Notes under the pieces: generated by a model
What the model saw: the letters and a program-made list of their open reading frames with translations, nothing else
What the model was told of the DNA's origin: nothing
Database searches by the model: none
Translations under genes and position numbers: made by a program
DNA from: Bradyrhizobium sp. AZCC 2176
Lineage (GTDB): Bacteria; Pseudomonadota; Alphaproteobacteria; Rhizobiales; Xanthobacteraceae
Assembly: GCF_036924645.1 (NCBI RefSeq)
Contig: NZ_JAZHRX010000001.1
Coordinates: 6,413,501-6,477,500 of the forward strand
DNA length: 64,000 nt
Direction of reading: 5' to 3'
Shown here: positions 26,197-35,414 of the stretch, in pieces
How positions within the stretch are numbered: the first letter of the stretch is position 1
Layout of the letters: each line of letters starts with the position of its first letter

Positions 26197-28725
26197 ATGA
26201 ACGAGCTGGACCCTTCCGCCGCTACGATGCCTCCTCACGTATCTTACGACTGGCTGCAGCGGCGGATCGTCACCGCATCGGTCGCGTTCGCGCTTGCCTT
26301 GCTCGCCGTGCAGGCCTTCCAGGCCTGGCATGGCTATCGCACCGCGCGGACCGAAGCAGAGCGGCGCGCCACCAACCTGGTCTACATTCTGAGCGCGCAC
26401 ATGCAGGCGGCAGTGGCCGCGCTCGATGCCTCGCTGGCGCAGATCGCGGCGGCAAGCCAACGGCTAGGCGGTCCGTCCGGCGATGCCGACGACTGGAATG
26501 CCGTGCTGATGGGCGCGATCGCCGGCCTGCCAAACACGGGATCGCTCAGCGTCACCGACAGCGAAGGCATCATCCGGCATGCGACGGTCGCGAACATCCT
26601 GGGTCGGTCGCGGCAGGATCTCTACTTGTTCCAGACTCTGCGCCGCCAGGCGAATGCCGGAATGGTGGCGGACAGGCCCTTCAAGGGCGCGTCCGGCGAG
26701 ATGTTGATTCCTCTCGGGCGTCGGCTGGAAGGCCCGGCCGGCGTGTTCCAGGGCGTCGCGGTCGCCACCTTGCGCCTGCAGCAGCTACGCGAATTCTACC
26801 ACTCGATCGATGTCGGTCCCGGCGGGCTGATCCGCATCCTGCACCCTGACGGGCAGGTTCTGTTCCGCGAGCCCTCGTCACGAGACCCGATCGGCGAACC
26901 GGCGTTGGAAGACCCGGTCTACCGGGCTTGCCGGGCCGGCAAAGCCGATGGCCTGCTGGACGAGGAAACCGGCCCCAATGGACGCCCCCTCATCACCGCC
27001 TTCCATGCGCTGCCGTCGCCCGGACTGCTGCTTGCGGTTTCGCTCGATCGCAGGGCGGCATCCGCGGAATGGCGCAACAATCTCGCCGTCGATGGCGGCC
27101 TCCTCGCCGCGGAGATTTTGGCTCTCGCGATTGCGACCGCGACGATCCTGCGGTTGCTGCGAGCGCGCCACGCCGCAACGCTGCGGCTGGCAAGCCGGGA
27201 GCGGCAGTTGCTGCTGGCCGAGTCAATCGCCCACATGGGCGCCGTCACCTTCGACGTCGCGGCTAAAATGGTCCGGCCGTCGCCGCAGATCGCCGCCATT
27301 TTCGGCTGGCCGGAGCCGGTCGAGGAAATTCCGCTGCAGGCGTTCCTTGCGGCCGTGCACGAAGCGGACCGGCAGCCGCTCGGCCAGACGATCGCGCGCT
27401 GCGCCGAAGGCGGCGGGCCGTATCGCCAGGAATTTCGCATCACGCGCCCGGATGGCGGCGTGCGCATCATCTGGTCCGAGGGATTCCAGGACGATGGCAC
27501 GCCAACGGCCGCGGCTGGCGTCGTCGCCATCTGCCAGGATGTAACGGATCGCAGGATGGCGGAACGCCAACTGGCCCAGGCGCTGAAGATGGAAGGCGTC
27601 GGCCAGCTCACCGGCGGCGTCGCCCACGACTTCAACAACCTCCTGACCGTGATCATCGGCAATCTGGACATGCTGGCCGAATGGCCCGGCGCCGACGCGC
27701 GTGCCCGCGAGACGGCCGAGATCGCCCTGCGCGCCGCCGATCGCGGAGCCGATCTCGTGCGCAGCCTATTGGCCTTCTCACGCAAGCAGCCGCTGCAGCC
27801 GCGCGTGGTCAATCTGAACGAGATCGTCCTGGAAACCGACCATCTGCTGCGGCGAACCCTCGGCGAGCAGGTGGAGCTGGAAACCAGCCTGGAACGCCAG
27901 ATCTGGCTGACCATGGTCGATCCCGCGCAACTGCAGGCCGCCCTGGTCAACCTGGCCGTGAACGCGCGCGATTCCATGACGCAAGGCGGCAAGTTGACGA
28001 TCGAGACCGGCAACGTCGTGCTGGATGAGCACTATGCGCGGCAGAACGCGGATGCCAAGCCCGGCGCCTATGTCCTGCTGGCCGTCAGCGATACCGGCTC
28101 CGGCATTCCTGCCGCCATACTGGACCGCGTGTTCGAACCGTTTTTCACCACCAAGGAAACCGGCAAAGGAACCGGGCTCGGATTAAGCATGGCCTACGGC
28201 TTCATCAAGCAGTCGAATGGTCACATCAAGATCTACAGCGAAGTCGGGCACGGCACGACCGTGAAGCTCTATTTGCCGCGGAGCGAGGCAGCGGCGCGCG
28301 TGGAGGCGCCCGCCACGGCGGTCGAACTGGATTCGACAGGCAATGAGACCGTGCTGGTGGTCGAGGACGACGCGATGGTGCGCGATTTCGTCGTCCAGCA
28401 GTTGCAGCAGCTCGGTTACCGGACGCGACTGGCCGAGAATGGCAGGGATGCCCTGGCGGCTCTCGATGGTGACGCCGAGATCGATCTGCTGCTGACCGAC
28501 GTGATTCTGTCGGGTGCGCTGACGGGCAAGCAGGTCGCCGACGCAGCCCAGCGGCGGCGGCCGGACCTCAAGGTGCTGTTCATGTCCGGCTATACCGAGA
28601 ACGCGATTGTGCATCACGGCCGGCTCGACCCGGGCGTCCTGCTGTTGTCGAAGCCGTTCCGCGCCACCGACCTCGCGCGGATGGTTCGCAGGGCGATTGC
28701 AGGCAACCAGCCCAGTAACGCGTGA
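26197..28725 (+). CDS. Hybrid sensor histidine kinase with receiver domain
   Basis: The 842-residue protein has a first membrane segment at about 22-42, a periplasmic sensor region of dCache/PDC type (about 43-285), a second membrane segment at about 290-310 and a PAS domain (about 330-450). A HisKA domain with H477 in [11 protein letters not shown] follows, then a HATPase with DTGSGIP and [14 protein letters not shown], and a C-terminal receiver with D768 in [10 protein letters not shown]. It senses an unknown outside signal and phosphorylates its own receiver. No response regulator is adjacent, so the output is elsewhere. ATG 26197 is preferred to GTG 26179 because GGAG lies upstream of it. 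Confidence 0.9.
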   Translation: MNELDPSAATMPPHVSYDWLQRRIVTASVAFALALLAVQAFQAWHGYRTARTEAERRATNLVYILSAHMQAAVAALDASLAQIAAASQRLGGPSGDADDWNAVLMGAIAGLPNTGSLSVTDSEGIIRHATVANILGRSRQDLYLFQTLRRQANAGMVADRPFKGASGEMLIPLGRRLEGPAGVFQGVAVATLRLQQLREFYHSIDVGPGGLIRILHPDGQVLFREPSSRDPIGEPALEDPVYRACRAGKADGLLDEETGPNGRPLITAFHALPSPGLLLAVSLDRRAASAEWRNNLAVDGGLLAAEILALAIATATILRLLRARHAATLRLASRERQLLLAESIAHMGAVTFDVAAKMVRPSPQIAAIFGWPEPVEEIPLQAFLAAVHEADRQPLGQTIARCAEGGGPYRQEFRITRPDGGVRIIWSEGFQDDGTPTAAAGVVAICQDVTDRRMAERQLAQALKMEGVGQLTGGVAHDFNNLLTVIIGNLDMLAEWPGADARARETAEIALRAADRGADLVRSLLAFSRKQPLQPRVVNLNEIVLETDHLLRRTLGEQVELETSLERQIWLTMVDPAQLQAALVNLAVNARDSMTQGGKLTIETGNVVLDEHYARQNADAKPGAYVLLAVSDTGSGIPAAILDRVFEPFFTTKETGKGTGLGLSMAYGFIKQSNGHIKIYSEVGHGTTVKLYLPRSEAAARVEAPATAVELDSTGNETVLVVEDDAMVRDFVVQQLQQLGYRTRLAENGRDALAALDGDAEIDLLLTDVILSGALTGKQVADAAQRRRPDLKVLFMSGYTENAIVHHGRLDPGVLLLSKPFRATDLARMVRRAIAGNQPSNA

Positions 28726-28744
28726 GCTGTTGCCCAGCGCCGCC

Positions 28745-30085
28745 TCAGCCGAAGAACGCTTCGAACAAGAGTTTTACGTTCAGCGCGACGATCACGCCGG
28801 CGACGATCCATGCCACCGCGGCGACCGAACGGGAGATAGCGAACTTGCCCATCTTGCGCCGGTCGGAAACGAACTTCACCAGCGGGATCACCGCGAACGG
28901 CAATTGCATCGACAGCACGACCTGGCTGAACACCAGCAATTGGCTGGTGCCCCGCTCGCCATAGAGTGCGGTAACGATTACGACCGGAACGATGGCGATG
29001 CCGCGCGTGACGAGCCGCCGCGCCCAGCTCGGCAGGCGCAGGTGCAGAAAGCCTTCCATCACGATCTGGCCGGCCAACGTCGCCGTGACCGTCGAGTTGA
29101 GGCCGGAGGCAAGCAGCGCCACCGCGAACAGGGTGGAGGCGATGCCGAGCCCGAGTAGCGGCGACAGCAGCTCAAACGCCTGGCCGATCTCGGCCACTTC
29201 GGTGCGGCCGGTCGCGTGGAAAGTGGCGGCAGCGACGATCAGGATGGCGGCGTTGATGAACAGCGCCAGCATCAAGGCGATGGTCGAATCCGTCGTCGCC
29301 CATTTGATCGCCTCGCGGCGGCCCTTGTCGTTGCGTTCATAGGCGCGGGTCTGCACGATCGAGGAGTGCAGATAGAGGTTATGCGGCATCACGGTCGCAC
29401 CGATGATGCCGATGGCGATGTAGAGCATTTCAGGGTTGGTGACGATCTCGGTCGACGGCATAAATCCCCGCAGCACCGCGGCCACCGGCGGCGCGGCGGC
29501 CGTGATCTGGATCGCAAAGCAGATCGCAATCACGATCAAAAGCGAGATGACGAAGGCTTCGAGGAAGCGGAAACCCTTGTTCATCAACAGCAGCAGCAGG
29601 AAGGCGTCGAGCGCGGTGATCAGCGCGCCGCCGATCAAGGGAATGCCGAACAGGAGTTTTAGCGCGATCGCAGTGCCGATCACTTCCGCCAAGTCGCAGG
29701 CGATGATGGCGGCCTCGCACGCCACCCAGAGCATGAAGTTGACCGGCCGGGAAAAGCTGGCGCGGCAGGCCTGGGCGAGGTCGCGGTCGGTGACAATGCC
29801 GAGCCGCGCCGCGAGCGCCTGCAACAGGATCGCCATCAGGTTCGACAGCAGGATCACCGACAGCAGCGTGTAGCCGAACTTGGAGCCACCCGCGAGGTCG
29901 GTGGCCCAGTTGCCGGGGTCCATGTAGCCGACCGAAACCAGGTAACCCGGGCCGAGGAAGGCCAGCAGCCGGCGCGACCAATGCCCACCAAAGGGCACCA
30001 GGATGGTCGAGTTGACCTCGGGCAGGCTGGCTTGGGCACCGGCGGCGGCATCGGCGCGCCAACCGGCCGCAGTCGTGTCGGTCAT
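28745..30085 (-). CDS. mntH: Nramp-family Mn2+ transporter
   Basis: The 446-residue protein is a proton-coupled divalent metal importer. The ion-binding motifs are present: [12 protein letters not shown] in segment 1 and MPHNLYLH in segment 6, with 11 hydrophobic segments. In Bradyrhizobium japonicum MntH is the main Mn2+ importer and is controlled by Mn through Fur. The start is uncertain: MTDTTAAGW (30085) follows GAGAA, while ATG 30139 and GTG 30163 extend the frame. GTG 30163 lies only 6 bases from the operator-like repeat at 30169, which argues against it. The gene is convergent with the kinase. Confidence 0.9.
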   Translation of the reverse strand: MTDTTAAGWRADAAAGAQASLPEVNSTILVPFGGHWSRRLLAFLGPGYLVSVGYMDPGNWATDLAGGSKFGYTLLSVILLSNLMAILLQALAARLGIVTDRDLAQACRASFSRPVNFMLWVACEAAIIACDLAEVIGTAIALKLLFGIPLIGGALITALDAFLLLLLMNKGFRFLEAFVISLLIVIAICFAIQITAAAPPVAAVLRGFMPSTEIVTNPEMLYIAIGIIGATVMPHNLYLHSSIVQTRAYERNDKGRREAIKWATTDSTIALMLALFINAAILIVAAATFHATGRTEVAEIGQAFELLSPLLGLGIASTLFAVALLASGLNSTVTATLAGQIVMEGFLHLRLPSWARRLVTRGIAIVPVVIVTALYGERGTSQLLVFSQVVLSMQLPFAVIPLVKFVSDRRKMGKFAISRSVAAVAWIVAGVIVALNVKLLFEAFFG

Positions 30086-30168
30086 AGATACATTCTCGAT
30101 CGCGGGCTTCGGGCCCAATGCGGGCGTTCGGGCGTCCATTTCAGTAAGATGGCCGATATCCACTTTTA

Positions 30169-30185
30169 TTGCAACTCACTTGCAA
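30169..30185 (-). promoter_or_regulatory. Mur/Fur-like operator upstream of mntH
   Basis: TTGCAA-CTCAC-TTGCAA is a 17-bp inverted repeat of TTGCAA hexamers, similar to the TGCAA-rich manganese-responsive sites of rhizobial Mur/Fur proteins. It lies just upstream of the mntH coding region. Confidence 0.5.
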
Positions 30186-30312
30186 CTGCATCTAGCCAAC
30201 TTCGCGACGGAACTTGGCCCTCGAAGGTGGACGCTTTGTCGGTAAGCGGGTGGGTTTGACCAGCCCGGAAGCCGACAATGCCGGCAAATCCATCCTGGAA
30301 GGGAATACCGCC

Positions 30313-31560
30313 ATGTCACCCGCCGCCGACACGCCTCGCCTGCCCGCAACTTTCAACCGCCTGGCATGGTCCAACCTCGCCGCACAGTCGGCCGAGCAGA
30401 TTGCGCTGGCGGCCGCCCCCATCGTCGCCGTGCTGCTGCTCGGGGTCGGCGAAGGTCAGACCGGCCTGCTGCAGACCGCACTCACCCTGCCCTTCATCCT
30501 GTTCGCGATCCCTGCCGGCCTGCTCGCCGACCGCATCTCGCGGCGCTGGGTGATGGCGGGCTCCGAGGCGCTGCGCGCCGCGGCGCTGGCCGGAATCCTG
30601 CTGCTGATCTGGCTCGGCCAGATGACGCTGCCGCTGCTTTCGCTGCTCGGCTTCATCGCGGTGTGCGGAACGGTCGCTTACAGCGTCGCCGCGCCCGCGC
30701 TGGTGCCCTCGCTGGTGACGTCGGAACAATTGCCCGCGGCGAATGCGCGCATCGAACTGGCGCGCACGATCGCGTTCGCCAGCGGCCCGGCGCTCGGCGG
30801 CGTGCTGGTCGGATGGGTCGGGGCCGCACCCGCCTTCGGATTTGCCGCGGCGTTGTCCGTGATCGCAGTCGTGCTGCTGTCGGGCATCTATGAACCGGCG
30901 CGCGCCCCTGCCCCGCGCCGCCATCCGCTGCAGGAGATCAGGGAAGGCGCCGCGTTCGTGCTGCATCACGCGCTGCTGCGGCCGGTGTTCATCACGCAGT
31001 TCATCTTCAACACCGCCTCGTTCCTGCTGCTCGCGGTGTTCGTGCCCTACGCCGTGCGCCACCTCGGCCTGTCGGCTACCGGCGTCGGCGTGACGCTTGG
31101 GATGTATGGCGTCGGCATGGTGGCGGGCGCGCTCGCGGCGACGCGGATAATGAAGCGGCTGACCTTCGGAATCGTCATCGGGCTCGGACCCGTCACCGGC
31201 TTCGTCGCCGCGCTGGTGATGGCGCTGACGACCATCGCGCCGACGCCATGGCTCGCGGCCTTAAGCTTCTTCCTGCTCGGCGCCGGTCCGATCCTGTGGG
31301 TGATCTCGACCACCACCTTGCGGCAATCGGTGACGCCGCCATCGTTGCTCGGACGTGTCTCCGCCATCAACATCATGAGCTACGGCGCCCGGCCGCTCGG
31401 CTCGGCGCTCGGCGCCGTCGTCGGCGGCCTCTATGGCGCCGAAACATGCCTCTATCTGGCGGCCGCGATCTTCGGCGCACAGGCGCTGGTGATCCTGCTG
31501 TCGCCGGCCGTCTCTCTGGCGCGACAGCCGGACATGGTGGGCGAGCCGGCGCGGTGTTAG
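30313..31560 (+). CDS. MFS transporter (EntS/drug-exporter type)
   Basis: The 415-residue carrier has 12 membrane segments and the A-motif GLLADRISRRW between segments 2 and 3. N-terminal NLAAQSAEQIALAAAPIVAV and the late motif PSLLGRVSAINIMSYGARPLGS resemble exporters of the enterobactin-exporter/DHA3 branch. The substrate is unknown. GGAAGGGA precedes ATG 30313. It is divergent from mntH and may share its control region, though a direct link to manganese is not shown. A hairpin repeat follows. Confidence 0.85.
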   Translation: MSPAADTPRLPATFNRLAWSNLAAQSAEQIALAAAPIVAVLLLGVGEGQTGLLQTALTLPFILFAIPAGLLADRISRRWVMAGSEALRAAALAGILLLIWLGQMTLPLLSLLGFIAVCGTVAYSVAAPALVPSLVTSEQLPAANARIELARTIAFASGPALGGVLVGWVGAAPAFGFAAALSVIAVVLLSGIYEPARAPAPRRHPLQEIREGAAFVLHHALLRPVFITQFIFNTASFLLLAVFVPYAVRHLGLSATGVGVTLGMYGVGMVAGALAATRIMKRLTFGIVIGLGPVTGFVAALVMALTTIAPTPWLAALSFFLLGAGPILWVISTTTLRQSVTPPSLLGRVSAINIMSYGARPLGSALGAVVGGLYGAETCLYLAAAIFGAQALVILLSPAVSLARQPDMVGEPARC

Positions 31561-31587
31561 CTGGCTGGTTCGTGCGCGAACTGAAAT

Positions 31588-31617
31588 CGTCATTGCGAGC
31601 GCAGCGAAGCAATGACG
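31588..31617. repeat. Hairpin repeat with CGTCATTGC arms (short form)
   Basis: CGTCATTGC and GCAATGACG flank GAGCGCAGCGAA. This is the 1554-1632 element reduced to its outer arms. It sits between the convergent MFS and cyclase genes and may stop transcription from both sides. Confidence 0.7.
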
Positions 31618-31630
31618 GGGCAAAGCAGGC

Positions 31631-32890
31631 CTATCCTGCCAGATACCGCTCATACTTCCCCGCCACCACCTCATCCGCCGCAATGTCCGGATCGAGCGTG
31701 TAGAGGTCCTGTGCCCGGCCGATGCCGCGCAGGGCATAGCGGCCGGTGGATACCAGGTAGTTCCGCCCCGCGGCATCGAGGCCTGCGCGGAACGCCGACG
31801 ACATCAGCAATTCCCGCTCGACCGAGCGGCACATCGAGGCGATGCGGCTGACCTCGTTGACGGCCGGCCCCACCACGGTGAAGTCAAGCCGGTCATCGCT
31901 GCCGATATTGCCATAGAACACCTCGCCGACATGCAGGCCGACATGGGCCGACGTCACCGTGCGGCCCTCGGCGGTGCGGCGGGCGGTGAGCGCCTTCATG
32001 TTGCGGCGGAAGCGATGTTCGGCGCGCAGCGCGGCGCGTTTTGCCACAGCCATGTTGTCATGGGTGAACATCGCCAGCACGCCGTCGCCGATCAGCTTCA
32101 GCACCTCGCCGCCGGCGTCATGGATGGCGTCGATCGAGGCCTGCGCATAATCGTTGAGGAACGGAATGATCTCGCCGGGCTCGATGCTCTCGCTGATCGT
32201 GGTCGAGCCGCGCAGGTCGGAGAACCACAGCACAGCGTTGATGCGCTCGGTGACGCCGCGCGCGATTTTTCCGCGCAACACTTGCTCGGCAGCGTCGCGC
32301 CCGAGATAGACCCGCCCAAGCGTCTTGGCGATATCGGCCTGCGCCGCGGTCTTGATCGCAAGGCCCAGCACCGGCACGAGGTCGCGCAGCGCTGCCAGCC
32401 CCTGCGCGCCAAAGCCCTCGTCGCGGCGCGTCACCCAATATGAGTAGACGCAATCCATCTGCCCCATGGTGCCGGCGTCACCGAAGCGGTGCGTATAGGC
32501 GACCAGATGCTTGTGACCCTTCTCGGCGAGTTCGTTCACGAACTTGAACCTGTGAGTCCCGCCATCGCCGAGGTCGATCGGCAACTCCTCGTAGCCGTTT
32601 TCGAGCATGTGATAGAAGATCGAACTGCGCCAGGCCTCCGCGGCTTCGCCCTCGTTGGTCGAGCCATATTCGAAGACGTCGCTTTCGTTGGTCTCGGCGT
32701 CGTTCCAGCGAAAGCCGCGGCCCTCGAAAATCGGATGCAGCGTGTCAATGAAGACCATCCCGCGCGATACGGGGAGGCCTTCGGCGCAACAGCGTTCGCA
32801 GAAACCGCGGATCAGGTCATTTTCGGGGAGGCCTGTGAGGCCCTGGCTGACCAGCCAGTTCATCAGGCGCAGACGAGGCGTGAGTTCCAT
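31631..32890 (-). CDS. Class III adenylate/guanylate cyclase with an unnamed N-terminal domain
   Basis: The 419-residue protein has a C-terminal cyclase domain (about 225-400). WFSDLRGSTTISE and KLIGDGVLAMF provide the two metal Asp residues. Residues 1-210 form a domain without transmembrane segments that carries LVSQGLTGLPENDLIRGFCERC and a charged NESDVFEYG region. I know similar rhizobial cyclases but no name for that domain; it is presumably the sensor. The start ATG 32890 is where the protein pattern begins; longer reading is in the ArsC antisense frame. It lies 47 bases after the arsC gene on the same strand and could be cotranscribed. Confidence 0.85.
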   Translation of the reverse strand: MELTPRLRLMNWLVSQGLTGLPENDLIRGFCERCCAEGLPVSRGMVFIDTLHPIFEGRGFRWNDAETNESDVFEYGSTNEGEAAEAWRSSIFYHMLENGYEELPIDLGDGGTHRFKFVNELAEKGHKHLVAYTHRFGDAGTMGQMDCVYSYWVTRRDEGFGAQGLAALRDLVPVLGLAIKTAAQADIAKTLGRVYLGRDAAEQVLRGKIARGVTERINAVLWFSDLRGSTTISESIEPGEIIPFLNDYAQASIDAIHDAGGEVLKLIGDGVLAMFTHDNMAVAKRAALRAEHRFRRNMKALTARRTAEGRTVTSAHVGLHVGEVFYGNIGSDDRLDFTVVGPAVNEVSRIASMCRSVERELLMSSAFRAGLDAAGRNYLVSTGRYALRGIGRAQDLYTLDPDIAADEVVAGKYERYLAG

Positions 32891-32937
32891 GCGGCCATTA
32901 TGCCGCGCAATCGTGACAGGCGAAAGCCTCGCGCCCC

Positions 32938-33345
32938 TCAACCCTTCGCGCGCGTCACCGCCTCGCCGTCTTCCTTGACGAAGGCTTGGACGGGGTTGTC
33001 GAGCAGATCGAGCACCAGCTCCGACGGCCGGCATAGCCGTACGCCCTTGGGCGTCACCACGATCGGCCGGTTGATCAGGATCGGGTGCGCCATCATGAAA
33101 TCGATCAGCTCGTCGTCGCTCCATTTGGGATCGGCGAGGCCAAGCTCGGCGTAAGGCGTGCCTTTTTCGCGCAGCAGCTCGCGTGGCGAGATGCCGAGCG
33201 CTCCGATCAGTTCGACCAGCCGCGTGCGGCTTGGCGGCGTCTTCAGGTACTCGATCACCTCAGGCTCCTCGCCGCTCTGCCGGATCATTGCCAGCGTGTT
33301 GCGCGAAGTCCCGCAGGCGGGGTTGTGATAGATCGTGACGCTCAT
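32938..33345 (-). CDS. arsC: Arsenate reductase, glutaredoxin-dependent (ArsC type)
   Basis: The 135-residue protein reduces arsenate to arsenite with glutathione/glutaredoxin. The N-terminal motif YHNPACGTSRNTL has catalytic C11, and RPIVVTPKGVRLCRP has the family Arg residues. Length and motifs are normal. GGGAGG precedes the ATG, which overlaps the aquaporin stop by 4 bases. A second, unrelated arsenate reductase lies two genes upstream in the same operon. Confidence 0.92.
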   Translation of the reverse strand: MSVTIYHNPACGTSRNTLAMIRQSGEEPEVIEYLKTPPSRTRLVELIGALGISPRELLREKGTPYAELGLADPKWSDDELIDFMMAHPILINRPIVVTPKGVRLCRPSELVLDLLDNPVQAFVKEDGEAVTRAKG

Positions 33346-34037
33346 GGCCGGGCCTCCCTGGTCTTTACCGCCTCGTCCGCCCCGCGCAGCAGCCAGCTCA
33401 TGAAGATCAGCGCCACGACCGCGCCGCACAGCTCCGCCGCGATAAAGCCGGGAAGATCGGCGGGGCGAATACCAGAAAACGTATTGGTCATCGAGCGCGC
33501 GATGGCAACGGCCGGATTGGCAAACGAGGTGGATGCTGTGAACCAGTAGGCCGCCGTGATGTAGAGGCCGACCAGCCAGGGCACAGCGGAACGGTTGAAC
33601 CGGATGCCGGCGAGGATGGTCGCGACAAGGCCGAAGGCGGCGACGCCCTCGGCGAGCCATTGCGCGCCGCCGGTTCGGATTTTCAGCGAGGCATCGATCA
33701 GCGGCAGTGCGAACATCGCATGCGCGATCATGGTTCCGGCAAGCCCGCCCGCCACCTGCGCAGCAACGTAGCCCAGCGCATCACGCGGCGTCAGTTCACC
33801 CTTCAGGGCAAAGACCAGCGATACCGCCGGATTGAAATGTGCGCCCGAGATGGGCCCGAGAATGGTGATGAGAACCACGAGAATCGCGCCGGTCGGCAGC
33901 GTGTTGCCGAGCAGCGCCAGCGCGACGTCCTTGGTCAGGCTCTCGGCCATGATGCCCGAGCCGACTACGGTCGCAACCAACAGCGCAGTGCCGAGTGCTT
34001 CGGCCGCGAGCCGGCGCGGTAGATCAAATTCGGACAT
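33342..34037 (-). CDS. aqpS: Aquaglyceroporin for arsenite efflux
   Basis: The 231-residue MIP-family channel has six membrane segments and both NPA boxes (HFNPAVS at 69-71, FANPAVA at 174-176). In Sinorhizobium meliloti, AqpS takes the place of ArsB: arsenite made by ArsC flows out through the channel. The arrangement arsR-arsC-aqpS-arsC here fits that model, and no ArsB or Acr3 gene is seen. The ATG overlaps the stop of the preceding arsC (TAATG). Confidence 0.88.
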   Translation of the reverse strand: MSEFDLPRRLAAEALGTALLVATVVGSGIMAESLTKDVALALLGNTLPTGAILVVLITILGPISGAHFNPAVSLVFALKGELTPRDALGYVAAQVAGGLAGTMIAHAMFALPLIDASLKIRTGGAQWLAEGVAAFGLVATILAGIRFNRSAVPWLVGLYITAAYWFTASTSFANPAVAIARSMTNTFSGIRPADLPGFIAAELCGAVVALIFMSWLLRGADEAVKTREARP

Positions 34038-34564
34038 TAGCTCGCCTTCTCTTGGCCTGACGTCGAGCCAGCGATGCGGCCGATGTCGCGCAGCCGGGTA
34101 CCCAGCGACAGGGCGTCGATGCTCTCCAGCGGCAGGCTCGTAAAGGCGGCGATCCGATTTTTGAGATAGCGGAACGCCTCGACGAAAGCCGCTTCCTTCT
34201 CGATGTCCGTTCCCTCAACGGCCGCCGGGTCCTCAATACCCCAATGCGCCGTCATCGGCTGCCCCGGCCATATCGGACAGGCCTCGCCAGCCGCATTGTC
34301 GCAAACCGTAAAGACGAAATCCATCACGGGTGCGTCGCTGCCCGCGAACTCCTCCCAGCTCTTCGAGCGCAATTCGTCTGTAGGGTAATCGAGGCGGTTG
34401 AGCACCTTGATCGCAAACGGATTGACCGTCCCTTTCGGCTGACTGCCGGCGGAGAAGGCGCGAAAATTGCGGCGACCGTCCTTGCGGAGGATCGATTCCG
34501 CCAGGATCGAACGGGCGGTGTTTCCAGTGCACAGGAAGAGAACGTTGTAGATGCGCTCAGGCAT
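34037..34564 (-). CDS. arsC: Arsenate reductase, thioredoxin-linked (LMW-phosphatase fold)
   Basis: The 175-residue protein has the low-molecular-weight phosphatase P-loop LCTGNTARS (C12 to R18). C88 and C96 (TVCDNAAGEACPIWPG) form the redox relay of thioredoxin-coupled arsenate reductases. It reduces arsenate to arsenite. A C-terminal extension of about 30 residues is longer than the usual 130-145. It overlaps the arsR stop by 8 bases and precedes the aquaporin. Confidence 0.9.
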   Translation of the reverse strand: MPERIYNVLFLCTGNTARSILAESILRKDGRRNFRAFSAGSQPKGTVNPFAIKVLNRLDYPTDELRSKSWEEFAGSDAPVMDFVFTVCDNAAGEACPIWPGQPMTAHWGIEDPAAVEGTDIEKEAAFVEAFRYLKNRIAAFTSLPLESIDALSLGTRLRDIGRIAGSTSGQEKAS

Positions 34565-34919
34565 TGGCCTTCCTCCTCGGCTTCGGTGGACAACAAGGCG
34601 TGAGATCTTCGATCAATGGCCCGCAGATCTCGGGGCGCCCATCGCAACAATCCCGGAGCATGAAGAGCACGACGGCCTGAAAGGCCTTGAGATCGGCGCG
34701 ATAGACGACCGATCGGCTGAAGCGCTGCGCCGTCACAAGCCCGGCGCGGGACAGGATTCCCAGATGCGACGACATGGTGTTTTGCGGCACCGCGAGTGCC
34801 CTGGCGATGTCGCCGGCAGGGAGCCCCTCCGGCTCGTGCTTCGTCAATAGGCGAAACACATCGAGCCGGGTGGATTGCGCAAGGGCGGCCAGCGCTAGAA
34901 TGGCTTTTTCCGATTCCAT
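34557..34919 (-). CDS. arsR: ArsR-family repressor (operon with aqpS)
   Basis: The 120-residue repressor has a winged helix (ALAVPQNTMSSHLGILSRAG is the recognition region). The likely arsenite-sensing thiols are C-terminal: C91, C92 and C99 in RDCCDGRPEICG, plus C109-C110. This is the layout of the Acidithiobacillus-type ArsR and not the ELCVCDL site of plasmid ArsR. It heads the leftward ars operon. An operator-like palindrome covers its start codon, and no ribosome-binding site is visible, so translation may be leaderless. Confidence 0.9.
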   Translation of the reverse strand: MESEKAILALAALAQSTRLDVFRLLTKHEPEGLPAGDIARALAVPQNTMSSHLGILSRAGLVTAQRFSRSVVYRADLKAFQAVVLFMLRDCCDGRPEICGPLIEDLTPCCPPKPRRKANA

Positions 34920-34941
34920 ATATCTAGACTTATCGATATAT
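34918..34941 (-). promoter_or_regulatory. ArsR operator candidate, leftward operon
   Basis: ATATATC and GATATAT arms flank 10 bases and overlap the arsR ATG. TTGACA lies about 12 bases further upstream on the minus strand. Confidence 0.5.
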
Positions 34942-34981
34942 TATTTCCTGTCAACTCCAAGACAAGGATGCCGGTCGCCGA

Positions 34982-35003
34982 TATTTCTATACTTCTAGAA
35001 ATA
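34982..35003 (+). promoter_or_regulatory. ArsR operator candidate, rightward operon
   Basis: TATTTCTA and TAGAAATA form an 8+6+8 inverted repeat 39 bases before the second arsR gene. The arms differ from the leftward site, so the two repressors may use separate operators. Confidence 0.55.
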
Positions 35004-35042
35004 CGGTTGACGGGACTGGATTCGCGTGAAAGGATGGCCGCC

Positions 35043-35360
35043 ATGAAAATCGACGACGCCGCCGCACATCTCGAAGCGCTGGGCAATCCGACCCGGCTCA
35101 AAATCTACCGCGCGCTGATCCGCGCCGGCGGTGCCGGGCTTGCGGTCGGGCGTCTGCAGGAGAAGCTGAAGATCGCGCCCTCCACCCTCTCCCACCACAT
35201 CAAGGCGCTGGTGGTGGTGGGCCTTGTGACCCAGGTGCGCGATGCGACCACGCTGATCTGCCACGCCAACTACGAAGTGATGCGGGAGCTGGTGGGATTT
35301 CTGGTCGCCGAATGCTGCACCGAAAGCGCCGAAACAAAGGATGCCAAGACGGCGGCATAA
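35043..35360 (+). CDS. arsR: ArsR-family repressor (second copy)
   Basis: The 105-residue repressor has the winged helix KIAPSTLSHHIKALVVVGLV. It shares only about a quarter of its residues with the other ArsR by eye. C73 and the C91-C92 pair near the end (VAECCTES) are candidate arsenite ligands. AAAGGATGG precedes ATG 35043; an ATG three codons earlier is also in frame. It heads the rightward operon with the Cys-tailed flavoprotein and the MFS carrier. Confidence 0.88.
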   Translation: MKIDDAAAHLEALGNPTRLKIYRALIRAGGAGLAVGRLQEKLKIAPSTLSHHIKALVVVGLVTQVRDATTLICHANYEVMRELVGFLVAECCTESAETKDAKTAA

Positions 35361-35414
35361 GCGTCATCGTTTACGACCTGTATTTCGATATTTCCAGTTT
35401 TATGGGAGAATGCC

